DNA of 64,000 nt from Panulirus ornatus. Lineage: Eukaryota; Arthropoda; Malacostraca; Decapoda; Palinuridae. The DNA lies in NCBI RefSeq assembly GCF_036320965.1, contig NC_092236.1:16909518-16973517 (forward strand), given 5' to 3'. The notes under the pieces are model-generated. The model was not told the origin of the DNA. It did no database searches and saw nothing but the letters and a program-made list of their open reading frames with translations. Below are positions 52,212 through 63,660 of the stretch, piece after piece (position 1 is the first letter of the stretch; the number at the start of each line of letters is the position of its first letter). The position numbers and the translations under genes are program-made.

Positions 52212-52284
<73 letters not shown>
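52202..52284. repeat. (GT)n microsatellite
   Basis: About 40 GT units with one GC interruption near 52217. Confidence 0.98.
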
Positions 52285-52286
<2 letters not shown>

Positions 52287-52725
52287 CCTGATTCCCATTC
52301 TGCCTACAGGAACATTATTGTATTTGCACACGTGTCTGTATTTCTATTCTGTGCATTCCTTGGTACATTATGGACATATGCAAAACACCCTTGTCTCATA
52401 GGAAGAAACTGGATAATCAATGTTTGCGTCCTTTCAAGCACTTTTACAAACCAGAGATTTTACTTGAATCTTAAAACGAAGTGATTAACTGCAGGTGCTT
52501 TTAAAGCAACTTTATTGGCTATTTCAGGGTCTGAAAATTGTAATTAGTTGTTGACATTTTCTTGTGTGATCATGCCAAGCTTTCTCAGGTTTAGAAGAAA
52601 AAGGACATTAAAACTGGTTCCTGGGTTCATAAAATGTTTCTTGATGAGCTTGTGTGACGTAAATAGAGTCATGAGATATTTAGCAAGTGTCCGTACCTCA
52701 ACAAGACAGATTATTTTTTGTAACA

Positions 52726-52752
52726 CTATCTATCTATCTATCTATCCATCTA
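52726..52752. repeat. (TATC)n tetranucleotide repeat
   Basis: About six TATC units, imperfect at the right end. Confidence 0.93.
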
Positions 52753-52771
52753 TATGCATATTAAACCTATT

Positions 52772-52820
52772 TGTAGTGTTCCGCGTTAATGAGGTAACGC
52801 CAGGAACAGACGATTAAAGT
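52772..52820 (-). mobile_element. Short dispersed element, tail core only
   Basis: TTCCGCGTTAATGAGGTAAC followed by GCCAGGAACAGA matches the tail core of 5239-5475 (CCCGCGTTAGCGAGGTAGCG, TTAAGAACAGA). Read on the minus strand it ends near a (TATC)n tract instead of (TA)n. Confidence 0.65.
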
Positions 52821-52821
52821 A

Positions 52822-53920
52822 AGACGTCATAATGAAAAAAGCGCTATTCGAACATGCAAATAGAAATTGGGTTGATATTAAGAGGGATGACGCCTTAAAT
52901 GACTTTTGATGGTCAAGCGAAATTAATTACTTCCTGTATTTCATTAACTGAACATTGTCTCCTTAGTGACAGTATCATGTACTTGCATGGCATACCAATT
53001 CCCGTTTGCACAGTATTTTGGGCACTTCCATCTTACATTCATTCTCTTTATTACTTCTTCCTGTTTTTTTTTTCTTCTTAACTATGTACGTGTTATTTTC
53101 TATCGAAGGTGAGAGAGAAACAATGAATAAGCACACTAAGAGTCTTTCTAAGTCAGTATGTCTGACTACCACAGCTTCACCTTCCTTCGCACAGGACCTA
53201 CCTACGTGCTTCTCCGCCTGAGCGCCTGCTTATCATACCTTTATATAGACGTGTATGACACAACAAGAGCAAGAGGGCCGTCCACCTCACATAACCTGCT
53301 GATTTGGGTATGAACTACCATCACTGACCGAAGGCTGAAGAAGTATCCTGGAGAAAATTCATGAGATGGGCCAAATCGATACTCCTGGTACATAATGGTT
53401 TGGTATTTAAGCGAAGCTTTCTAGCCATTTTGTTGGGCTTCTTGGGTAAAGAAACGGGCGTACATGGATATCAGTAAACTGTCGTTGTTAGTTTTCTTGT
53501 GCGTGCTGAGATTTCTTCTGCACTGTGCTCCATCTTCGGAGTGTCTAGGCTATCCCCACATAGGAGTGGCTGGGATCCGCCTTTTTTAGCTTACAACGCA
53601 AATGAAAATTTACAGGAACTCACAGAAACCTTTTTTTTTCATGGTGATCAAAGGCAAAATAATAACCTGTAATAATAACACCTTTCGTGCTTAAGGTTGT
53701 GGGTTTGTCAGCAGCTCCGTGAGCATTAGAGACAGTTTGGTTGTAGACATTTTATGAGATAATTTCAATTTGCCAGCGTTGGCCATGCTATGCTCACGTG
53801 AAGAGTCTCCTAGTGTCTTGAAGTTGGACTCAACACATCTCGTGTATGGCGAGCGGGAGAGTGACACGAGAAAAGACAGGTGATCAAAGCGAAGTTCATA
53901 TTTCCTTTTTGACCTCTTGT
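52822..53920. other. Intergenic DNA, no gene recognised
   Basis: AT-rich. The minus frame at 53691-53945 has no motif. Confidence 0.5.
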
Positions 53921-53924
53921 GCTC

Positions 53925-54030
53925 GATCCTTGTGCACAAGGGCACTACCGTTTGACCATTGACTTGATCCCCTGAGAGTTAGGTCAAAGGTCATGCCTTC
54001 ACATCCAAGGGTCGTACCGTCCTCCTTAAG
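53925..54030. repeat. 21-bp motif relic with conserved flank
   Basis: CACTACCGTTTGACC, AGAGTTAGGTCAAAGGTCAT and AAGGGTCGTACCGTCCTCC are degenerate pieces of the family seen at 6.4 and 57.4 kb, here in the opposite orientation at the right end. Confidence 0.55.
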
Positions 54031-54039
54031 AGATTAAAC

Positions 54040-54890
54040 TTCGCTTTGAGTGGTATGGCAGACGCAGTAGTAAAGCAAAATCGAGAAAATAGAGAGAAGA
54101 GATTTTCTTGCAATGGAAGAGCAGTGAGTCAAGGAGAGTTGAAGAAAGGAATGGAAGAAAACTTAGAATATCATATGAGGTAACCGAGGAAAAATTGTAA
54201 AGTTTGGAGTTAAGTTTGATGAAGATATCCCAATTCTACTAAGAAAATTATCTTTCTCAACTCTGACGACTATTGATATCCATAGAACGAAAATAGAAAA
54301 TGTATCAAGGGCCTTCGAGAGGAAAGTTTTCTTCTGATAGAATAATGAATACATATCTTAAAAAAAAGAGTAGCATTTGAAAGAAGGAAGTTCTCTCATA
54401 TACCAAGATTTGAGTTGCTTGAAAACCACCTGAACAATGTATAACCATGTATCCACATGTCTGTCTATCGACCTGTCCCATATGTTGTAAATTTATATCT
54501 TGAAAGATAGATAAAGTACCACAACTGTGCTCGAACGCTGGCCCAGGAAACGTCCCATACGTTCCACATGTTGGCTAGACGGACGTGGGTGTCGCTGTTG
54601 GGAACCCAGTCACATTAACTCACCAGGGGAACGAACCTTTTGAACGGGCAGTGACCTGATGGGTAGTGACGCTGAGGGGCAGGCGGCTCTTGTGTGGCTA
54701 CTGGGCAACTCGTATATGGAGGGAGGTGAACCTCTGCCCAACACACGACAAGACGTCTAAGATCTCAGAAAGGAAACTGAATGGGATGCTTGCCTCAGGG
54801 AAACACGAATTTAGTGAAATTGATGCTATTCTTTTCGTAATTTTTCAGTGCTCCTAATTCATCCTCATTAAGACGTCTACGCATCTACCT
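54040..54890. other. Intergenic DNA, no feature seen
   Basis: AT-rich, one 63-codon open frame without a motif. Confidence 0.5.
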
Positions 54891-54894
54891 ATCA

Positions 54895-55030
54895 AATCGT
54901 CTGTTTATTTACCTACCTACCTAGGTAACTACCTATCTATCTATCTGAATATATATCTACCTATCTATGGATCTAACTAACTATCTACCTATCCATATAT
55001 GTAACCATCTATCTATCTATCTCCCTAAGA
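54895..55030. repeat. Imperfect (CTAT/CTAC)n tetranucleotide region
   Basis: Interspersed CTAT and CTAC units over about 130 bp, stop-rich and degenerate. Confidence 0.9.
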
Positions 55031-55365
55031 GCCTAAATATACTTTATCTAGATCTCTTCCCCCATTTTCCTCCTCCCTCCCACCACTCAACACCGCCACG
55101 ATAGACGAACACAACAAGAAGTAGACCGACCCTTGTCCCCCAAGATGAATTATGCCTCCGTGTGACTTAGGTCATCTAAATCTTCCCTGAGAGCAACTTT
55201 TTTTTTTTTTTCGTCGTGCCTTCTTCTTAATTGAAATAGATTGCTCCCCCCATATATCGGGGAAACAAACATTTCAAGGATTTCAGGGTGATAAATCTAG
55301 TTTACCAGGAGTTGGTGTAAAATCCTATTCACGGATTTCGGGAATTTTGGAGCTGAAGTAGAGAT

Positions 55366-55403
<38 letters not shown>

Positions 55404-55459
55404 CCACACTTAAATACTTATCCAAAAAAAAGGAATAAGTTAACGCCTTCGGATGTTTG

Positions 55460-55500
<41 letters not shown>
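55366..55500. repeat. Two (CA)n microsatellites
   Basis: (CA)n at 55366-55401 and 55463-55500, separated by about 60 bp. Confidence 0.97.
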
Positions 55501-55501
<1 letters not shown>

Positions 55502-55538
55502 TAAGCCCTTGTGGTAGCATGTGGTGGTGGGTGTGTGT

Positions 55539-55556
55539 GGGGGGGGGGGGGGGGGG
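55539..55556. repeat. Poly-G run, about 18 bp
   Basis: An uninterrupted G homopolymer after a short GT run. Confidence 0.9.
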
Positions 55557-55569
55557 CATCACATATGTG

Positions 55570-55632
55570 TGTACCACAGCCGGGAACATCAAGTTCCAAA
55601 GCTAAGTAAGGTCAAGGGTCAGGAGTGACCTA
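55570..55632 (+). other. 5S-rRNA-like fragment, weak
   Basis: AAGCTAAGTAAGGTC at 55599-55613, followed by GGGTCAG and GTGACC at 55617-55630, resembles the internal promoter region of 5S rRNA (AAGYTAAGCARSGTC ... GGTYAG ... GGGWGACC). About 10 bases that normally lie between the last two blocks are missing, and the 5' third matches poorly. It is not a functional 5S gene. It could be a 5S-derived SINE or chance. Confidence 0.3.
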
Positions 55633-55639
55633 CTTCCCT

Positions 55640-56013
55640 GCTACCGACTAGTTTTGTGTGTCATGGCCACACGCAGCCGAGACTTCGGCCAGGGCGTCTC
55701 CCTATCGGACGTGAAGATCTATGGAGAGACGAGCTGAAGATATACGTTCCCTCCTGAATGTGAAGACCCGGAGGGGATTATTGTGGGGCAGGATGGGAGG
55801 GGAAGAGTCTGGGAACATTTTCAAACCCCCGCCATTCTGGGATGGTTTCGTCGACTAACAATATAATCGTCGTATTTTATGTCCTTTGTTTACGTACAAA
55901 ATACTCCCTCATGCATCATAATTTAACGATAAAAAACAATGTTGTACGAGTCCAGTGAATTACACATGGGGTCATAGAGGTAGAAATGATCTCTATTCAA
56001 CCATCAAAATTAA

Positions 56014-56015
<2 letters not shown>
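55640..56015. other. Intergenic DNA, no feature seen
   Basis: Mixed sequence without an open frame of note. Confidence 0.5.
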
Positions 56016-56017
<2 letters not shown>

Positions 56018-56092
<75 letters not shown>

Positions 56093-56150
56093 TAGATATA
56101 TAGATACATATATAGATAGATAGATAGATAGATATAGATATCTAGATATA
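56018..56150. repeat. Compound microsatellite (TA)n-(TAGA)n
   Basis: (TA)n at 56018-56090 followed by imperfect TAGA/TATA units to about 56150. Confidence 0.97.
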
Positions 56151-56544
56151 TGTATATATCATACACGGTATTTTACGTATCAGGTTTACATGTCATTTTT
56201 TTTCCAGCAACTAGGAAAATTATTGTCCATCTCGAACACACTTTTGCTGTAAGCATCAGCAGCTTAATAACTTAGACATCCGCATGTATCTCGAACGAAA
56301 AAAAAAAAAAAAGAGAGAGTCATGTTGGAGGATCTGATTCTAAGCCACGAATTATAACTTATGTGATAGAGTGTGCTTGTAAGTGCAGCAGGAAACGACA
56401 GAGGCTTATAACTTGTCGCTTCTGAAGATTCAGTGTCGCGTTCATCAGGTCATGGAGCCGGCCATAATACTTCCAGTGGAGGCAGCCAGGAGGAGAGAAA
56501 GAGAGGCGAAGGAAGAGAGGAACGGTTGAGAACGAGATGGGTGG

Positions 56545-56546
<2 letters not shown>

Positions 56547-56631
<85 letters not shown>
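56547..56631. repeat. (GA)n microsatellite
   Basis: About 42 GA units. A diffuse polypurine stretch continues at 56700-56850. Confidence 0.98.
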
Positions 56632-56634
<3 letters not shown>

Positions 56635-57019
56635 CCTAGATACACAGACCGCACAGACCCAAAGTCCAAGCGAGGTGGTCTGGCCCTAGCGCTACTTAAA
56701 AGAGAAAAAGAGAGAGAGAAAGAAAGAGTAAGGCAAAGAATGAAAGGTCAGCGGGGAAGGAAAGAATGACAAAATGATGGAGATAGAAGAAGGGAGATAG
56801 AAGAAGGAGAGAGGGAGAGAGAGAGAGAAAGAGAAGGAAGCGAGGGGAAAGGTCAGAGGAACAGCATGTGTAGTAAATGTGTTGTGGAATAACTTTACTC
56901 CGGACACACATGCCTCACTGGGCTACGCTGAGGCACGTTCTATAATGACAATGTGGTCTATTTTCGTACATTTTCTTCGCCTCCTACTGCACACAACACA
57001 AACAATAACACGCGATACA

Positions 57020-57320
57020 CCCTAAAGCATGACGCTACGACTGTTGAGAATGACAGAACGACCCTTGAGCATGATGGTACGACCCTTGAGTGAGGACGAC
57101 GTTACGACCCTTGAGCAAGACGGAACGACCCCTTAACTTTGACGGTACGACCCTTGAGTATGACGGTACGACCCTTGAGTATGACGGTACGACCCTTGAG
57201 TATGATGGTACGACCCTTGAGTATGACGGTACGACCCTTGAGTATGACGGTACGACCCTTGAGTATGACGGTACGACCCTTGAGTATGATGGTACGACCC
57301 TTGAGCCCGAAGGTACGAGC
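57020..57320. repeat. 21-bp tandem minisatellite, best copy of the family
   Basis: TACGACCCTTGAGTATGACG units repeat every 21 bp (GACGG at 57141, 57162 and so on), about eight nearly identical central copies with degenerate copies on both sides (ACGACCCTTGAGCATGATGG-like). Because 21 is a multiple of three the array is open in several frames on both strands (YDGTTLE heptapeptide on the plus strand). I do not regard these as genes. Confidence 0.97.
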
Positions 57321-57402
57321 CTTTCGGTGTGATGAAGTGACCATTGACCTAAAGGTTAAGTGCTGGGGCAAGCGGAAACACCATCACAATTAAGTCTCAC
57401 CA

Positions 57403-57500
57403 TCGCTTAAGGGTCGTACCTTCGTGGTCAAGGGTCGTACCACTGTACTCAATGGTCGTAACGTTGTTCCCAAGCGTCGAACCGTTGTGCTCAAGGGATT
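57403..57500. repeat. 21-bp motif, inverted cluster
   Basis: AAGGGTCGTACCTTCGTGGT, CAAGGGTCGTACCACTGTAC and two further units are reverse complements of the array at 57020-57320. The spacer is about 80 bp. Confidence 0.9.
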
Positions 57501-57639
57501 ATTATTGATCAAACGACGCCATCAGCCCTTGACTCATCCTCTAATGTCGCTAAGTATCATAATCTGTTTTACCAAGGAACAGATTAGCGATCAGCATCCG
57601 TAAAGATTAACGTTGATCACCAGATCACAGAAGCAGTAA

Positions 57640-58240
57640 AAATAGCAAACAAGATTCATTGATTCCTAAGCGTGGCTCTGGAACTTAAGTTTAGGACAAT
57701 CATCCTCGCTCTCTACAATTCACTGGTGCTTCCCCCTTATGAATACTGTGTTCAGTTTTGGACAACTTACTTGAAAAAAAAAAGAATAGAAACAATGGAG
57801 AGAGTACAGCGTAGAGCTACCAAGATGATTCCCGAACTGAGACACAAATCCTATGAGAGTCATAGAATCCAATGCTAAACTTAATTCTATATTAACTTAG
57901 AAAAGAGAAGGTCAAGAGGTGATCTAATGCAGGTATCTAGAATTATCATAGCTTCGGTAATCTCGATCTAACAGGTTTCTTATGGCTTATTCGTCCGATT
58001 TCACTCGTATTAATGATGGGAACCTCGTGGGCTAACGTCTCACTTCGACTGAAGCGATGCACTCCTTCCTCAACAGAAGTGTTAACAAATGGCGTGATTC
58101 ACCAGTTAGAATGGTTGAAAGTAGGACTCTAGTAGATACGTCTACGAACAGGCGTGATAGATATTTCCCTTCAAGGTCACACCTAACATCATTCCCGTGT
58201 CATCAGCCACATGCGAAGTTTGCTGGTGCTTGTGTTTGAT
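57640..58240 (+). mobile_element. CR1/L2-type LINE relic, C-terminal end of pol
   Basis: In order: TIILALYNSLVLPPYEYCVQ, FWTTYLKKK, IETMERVQRRATKMIPELRH, KSYES, then across frameshifts EKRRSRGDL and finally SFLNRSVNKWRDSPVRMVES with TNRRDRYF. The LYxSLVRPxLEYCVQ-W-PYLKKDIxxLEKVQRRATKMIPGLR block, followed by EKRRLRGDLI and a VVxxWNxLP block, is the standard tail of CR1/L2-like LINEs. Stops and shifts near 57875 and 57950 break it. Confidence 0.85.
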
Positions 58241-58380
58241 CCATATGCATGCCTTTCTCCTCTCACGATACGACTGGGTGAGTTTCTGATGATATCTTCT
58301 ACTGTCTAATACACTGCAGTGTAGAAGAAAGTGGTAAAAAAAAAAGAGGAATTAAGATAGTCACCAAAAGGTGAGGCACC

Positions 58381-58383
<3 letters not shown>

Positions 58384-58461
<78 letters not shown>

Positions 58462-58533
58462 GATTACTTAAAGTAGTTTTTAGTAATAGTAATGGCTTAC
58501 TTCTCTGACGTCATATGTTGTACTAGTAGGTAT

Positions 58534-58604
<71 letters not shown>
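58384..58604. repeat. (GA)n and (CT)n microsatellites in inverted arrangement
   Basis: (GA)n at 58384-58459 and (CT)n at 58535-58604, separated by 75 bp, are reverse complements and could fold into a stem of about 70 bp. Confidence 0.97.
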
Positions 58605-58606
<2 letters not shown>

Positions 58607-58609
58607 TTC

Positions 58610-59110
58610 CAAAGCAGTGTGTAGGCAGTAATGTGGATTGACTCCCCTGCTGGTGTCACTCCTACCACCAGGGTGCTTGGTCTATTAGATTAGTTGCAGT
58701 CCTTGTCACATTCTCTTTCTATTTCTTCACTCACTTCCCTTGGAGATTTTATTTTCGTTTCGCGCATTACATTTCATATTCTTACTTCCTGTTCTTCTTC
58801 GCTCATTTTTCTTGCAACCTTTCCCAAAGCCAGCTTTGTTACCTTCCACAGAGAATCCACTGTATTTTTTTAGATTGGAAATGTTCATCTACCTTTAGCA
58901 GAGGAAACAGTGTGTGCGAATCACTGTCAATTACTCGTCCTCTTACGTAGGCTTTATACAGTTGACAATTCAATCACTCATTTGATTAATGAATCACCTT
59001 TTCGATAATTTACTCAGTCACTTACCCGAACAGACTCTCAGTCATTCACACCGACTGATTTACTGACGTATGAATACCCATATATATAGTGAAACTTTCT
59101 TTCTCTATTT
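58610..59110. other. Intergenic DNA, no feature seen
   Basis: AT-rich sequence without open frames of note. Confidence 0.5.
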
Positions 59111-59112
59111 CA

Positions 59113-59127
59113 CAGACAGACAGACAG

Positions 59128-59170
<43 letters not shown>

Positions 59171-59171
59171 C
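59113..59171. repeat. (GACA)n-(CA)n microsatellite
   Basis: Four GACA units then about 20 CA units with one AA interruption. Confidence 0.96.
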
Positions 59172-59456
59172 GTCTCCTACGAATACAGCACTACAGCACT
59201 GCATCATTAATTTCTGGCGCTTTCTTTATAGTTCGGAGTTCAAAGGAGACCTCAGCCCTCTCCTCTACCCCTACTCTCCACTCGCCGCTGAAGGAGTAAG
59301 TGTGGATTAATTTGTGTATGAAGTGTGTACTCGTGGCTCAAGGGTCGGTTGCTACACACTCCTACGAACGGCCTGCCTCCCCTCTGCCTCCCACTATACA
59401 CGCTGTTCCTTCCTCTATTCGTTTTACGTAACAATCAACGGAGGATGTACTCCCAC

Positions 59457-59459
<3 letters not shown>

Positions 59460-59528
<69 letters not shown>
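59460..59528. repeat. (CT)n microsatellite
   Basis: About 34 CT units. Confidence 0.98.
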
Positions 59529-59532
<4 letters not shown>

Positions 59533-59651
59533 CAAGATGATGAATCTCCTCATAGTAGTAACCCTGTTGATATACGAAAACTAAAACCTCTTGTGGTTTA
59601 TGTTCTTATGTACAATAAACCATAGACAAATTTTAAATTTCATCGTAATTT

Positions 59652-59654
<3 letters not shown>

Positions 59655-59723
<69 letters not shown>
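59655..59723. repeat. (TA)n microsatellite
   Basis: About 34 TA units. Confidence 0.98.
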
Positions 59724-59724
<1 letters not shown>

Positions 59725-59726
<2 letters not shown>

Positions 59727-60353
59727 TATAGAGAACTTCCTTGACGACCTTTCTTGAACGTAAATCTTGTTGAAACGTAACAGCAGGAAGAACTGGGGAA
59801 TATCAAGACATATGAATCAATATTTACGAAATATATGTTCAGGTGGATAACTTGCGATAACAGTTCTCTAACTACCATATAAGAGGAGGCTCTTTGAAAA
59901 GAGGACACAAGCAGAGTGTATCTCTAGGACCCATTTTAGAAATCTAAGAGTAGGGAGAGAAGCAGAGGGGGAAGGGTGCTTCCCTCGCTTCTTTCAAGCG
60001 CTTATGATGAGACTGTCGCCAAAAGGCAGTTGCTAGCGCGTAGCATGCACCGCTGAAAATTCAAAGGCTGCGAAGGACGAAGCGTATGAGTGTCATAAGA
60101 TGTAGAGTGTTATAAATGAGGTGCAGAGGTTGTTGTATATCTGTGGACTGAAAACCAGCAGCCCACGACGTGTGGGTGAGGCAGAAAGAAAAGACAGCTA
60201 CCTGGGCCAAAGGAGTAAAGCTTGACAGCCACTGTAGTGCTGGCTCACTGCGCAGCCGTCTCTTACCCTCCCGATACCCAGGCGGGTAGTACCGGTAATA
60301 TACCTCCCTGGTCCGTGACTGCCTAACACCTACTACCTACCTGAGAGAGATAG

Positions 60354-60354
<1 letters not shown>
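59725..60354. other. Unassigned DNA, possible short element at its right end
   Basis: From about 60140 the sequence is GC-richer, with TACCCAGGCGGGTAGTACCG words, and abuts (TA)n at 60356, the same arrangement as the short dispersed element. It may be another element family. No open frame supports a gene. Confidence 0.3.

Positions 60355-60355
<1 letters not shown>

Positions 60356-60427
<72 letters not shown>
60356..60427. repeat. (TA)n microsatellite
   Basis: About 36 TA units. Confidence 0.98.
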
Positions 60428-60431
<4 letters not shown>

Positions 60432-60604
60432 CTGAAGCACCCCAAAGTGGATTCTTACTGCACGAGAAATCCATCAGTATTATTGCCACTGTCAGCCAAT
60501 ACACAAGCGCTCACAGTATAAAAAAGGGAAATAACTTTAGAATCGGTCGTGTGTTTTGTGTGTTTGCCTCCTGCTGCTGACGACTGCCCCGCCGCCCTCC
60601 CCAG

Positions 60605-60687
60605 CTATGGAAAGGTTTCAGAATCATGTAGACAAAGAACTCGAGGACTATCGTCAAGTTTTCTGTTCTAATGAAAGACGAAGAGGC
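60605..60687 (+). CDS. Possible small coding exon
   Basis: GCCGCCCTCCCCAG ends at 60604, a good splice acceptor. The frame from the ATG at 60607 reads MERFQNHVDKELEDYRQVFC then SNERRRG, and meets GGC|GTAAGC at 60687/60688, an acceptable donor in phase 0. The peptide is charged and helix-like. It is only 27 codons long, so chance remains likely. No family recognised. Confidence 0.25.
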
Positions 60688-60710
60688 GTAAGCGTTTCTG
60701 AAACCCCCCA

Positions 60711-60712
<2 letters not shown>

Positions 60713-60788
<76 letters not shown>
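60713..60788. repeat. (CT)n microsatellite
   Basis: About 37 CT units with one CC slip near 60740. Confidence 0.98.
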
Positions 60789-60791
<3 letters not shown>

Positions 60792-60964
60792 GAACTAGCA
60801 TTTGGGAGATGCCCGTACTGCACACCAGTCAATACGTGAATCATACAACCATATCAGGTAATACAACATATCCTAGGGTTGTATCCCTGTCATGATCATG
60901 ATGCGTGAGTAATGCTACCTGTTTTTGAAGAAATGACAGAGGGTTTTTGGTTTACTTTGTGTGG

Positions 60965-60967
<3 letters not shown>

Positions 60968-61028
<61 letters not shown>

Positions 61029-61093
61029 ACCCACTTGAGACTTGTGTATATGTGTTTGTGTGTGTGTGTGTGTGTGTGGTGTGTGTGTGTGTG
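60968..61093. repeat. Two (GT)n microsatellites
   Basis: (GT)n at 60968-61027 and an imperfect one at 61057-61093. Confidence 0.97.
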
Positions 61094-61094
61094 T

Positions 61095-62194
<1,100 letters not shown>

Positions 62195-62434
62195 TAATGA
62201 CCATGTGTTGTTGCATCGATGGTAATTATTTAGAAAAGTCAATAAAATAGTAATTTACCGGAAAAGTCAATAGAGTATTGCACTAGACACTAAGGCTTGA
62301 GATAGCCTGTTGATGAAGTAAATGTGTAAGTGAAGAAAACTGAGGATGACAATAGACAAACATCTGACTCGTCCTCACTGGACCACCCATTCCTCTTGCC
62401 GCAGCCCAGCCCTTCTCTCCACACGGGATGGACA

Positions 62435-62790
62435 GACGGAATTCCAGCTTATCTTAGCTTCCAAGAGAAGATGGAGGCCAGACAGAGCTCCAGTCCCTCC
62501 TGGCTGTCACCCACTATGATTGGCGAGACAAATCAACATCTCTTTGGAGGCCCTCCGAGCCAAATAAAGCTTAAGCATCTCTTCGTCTACCACACAGGGT
62601 TGTTTGCTGAGCAGTACTCAAGCTTCCATTGGCTTCCAAACAAGGTGGAAGGGTAGACCAGGCTTAAGCTTCTCTCGGCATCCACACAGGACAGGCGGCC
62701 AGATAGCGTTCAAGCTTCACTTGGCCTTTCAGACAGGCTTGGTGGACCGGCCGATGCAGATTCTATTGGCCTTGCGTGGAGCGACGGGGC
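62435..62790. repeat. Degenerate 46-bp tandem repeat
   Basis: AGCTT landmarks at 62621, 62667 and 62713 are 46 bp apart, with looser copies at 62574 and earlier. The shared core is CAAGCTTC-CTTGGC-TTC-ACA-AGG. The 108-codon open frame at 62330-62656 overlaps it. Confidence 0.75.
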
Positions 62791-62925
62791 TACGTCGGCC
62801 ACCGGCTTAATTAACAGGCCAGCAGCAACCTCGTGAGCGGCATAACACCACCGCTCGTACTGCTCGATCAGCCTCGATTAATTACACAGGGGGTTATGTA
62901 CACCATCTGTAGCCACAGGGAAAAG

Positions 62926-63068
62926 ATGGCATCGAAGGACTGTTTCTTGTTCCATCAAAGCAAACGATTTTATTCCTTCTATGAAGGAGGAGGAAGGGCT
63001 TTGTTATCTCACATTAGGGAAAGAGACGATACATTAGAAAATATACTTATGCAACAAAATTCTTCGAG
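62926..63068 (+). CDS. Possible coding exon with a consensus splice donor
   Basis: From the ATG at 62926 the frame reads MASKDCFLFHQSKRFYSFYE, then GGGRALLSHIRERDDTLENI, then LMQQNSS, and meets CGAG|GTGAGT at 63068/63069, a consensus donor in phase 2. The composition is normal, with no low complexity. An acceptor could be the CCACAG just upstream (ending near 62917). I do not recognise the protein. Confidence 0.3.
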
Positions 63069-63069
63069 G

Positions 63070-63482
63070 TGAGTGTGTGTCTCTTTTTTTTTCCCCCCTC
63101 CACAGAGGTGTTCCTCCTCCACCTCTGGTCACCACACCAGCGTTCCTGAGGACACGCGCCCCCGCCACAAGCACCGCAACCACACCACCACCACCACCTC
63201 CTCCTCCTCCTGCCAACCTGATGAACTCCCGAATGCCAGCAGCATCTTCGCCCTCGGGTCCGGCTGCTCCAAGACACCACTTGCTGCTCCCGAGAGAAAA
63301 AGCAGCAGGTCGGCTTCTGCAAGACATGGGAGGGGATGTGTGCCGCCGCCGCCGCCGCCGTCTGGGCCAGCCGCCGCACCTCCAGCACCAACTTAAACCA
63401 ACTTGTCTTGCTAAACTTGGTCGTCACCTGCGGCCCACTAAACTTCACAGCAGCAGATCTCTTCTCTATTTTCTCATCTCAT

Positions 63483-63485
<3 letters not shown>
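63070..63485. other. GC-rich low-complexity DNA
   Basis: CAC/CCT/CCG triplet-rich sequence, including (CCG)n at 63342-63360, gives long open frames on both strands (histidine/threonine, proline, arginine or glycine-rich). No motif supports any of them. Confidence 0.5.
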
Positions 63486-63486
<1 letters not shown>

Positions 63487-63575
<89 letters not shown>

Positions 63576-63594
63576 GTGTGTGTGTGTGTGTGTC
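63487..63594. repeat. (TA)n plus (GT)n microsatellite
   Basis: (TA)n at 63487-63568 followed by CACATAT and a short (GT)n to 63594. Confidence 0.98.
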
Positions 63595-63660
63595 TAGGTG
63601 AAATCGCACTTCAGCAGGAGTTCATCCAATTTTATTCAACATGTAATTTTTCTATACATG

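Noticed and set aside
55570..55632. Functional 5S rRNA gene
   Set aside because: Only the internal control region is recognisable, with a gap of about 10 bases and a poor 5' third. Kept only as a weak 5S-like fragment.
57090..57393. Heptapeptide-repeat proteins YDGTTLE (plus) and ILKGRTV (minus)
   Set aside because: The 21-bp unit is a multiple of three, so several frames on both strands stay open automatically. No start context, flanking exon or non-repeat domain supports a gene.
63047..63487. Overlapping 107-136-codon frames on both strands
   Set aside because: They come from CAC/CCT/CCG triplet-rich, GC-rich sequence. No frame is favoured and no motif appears.
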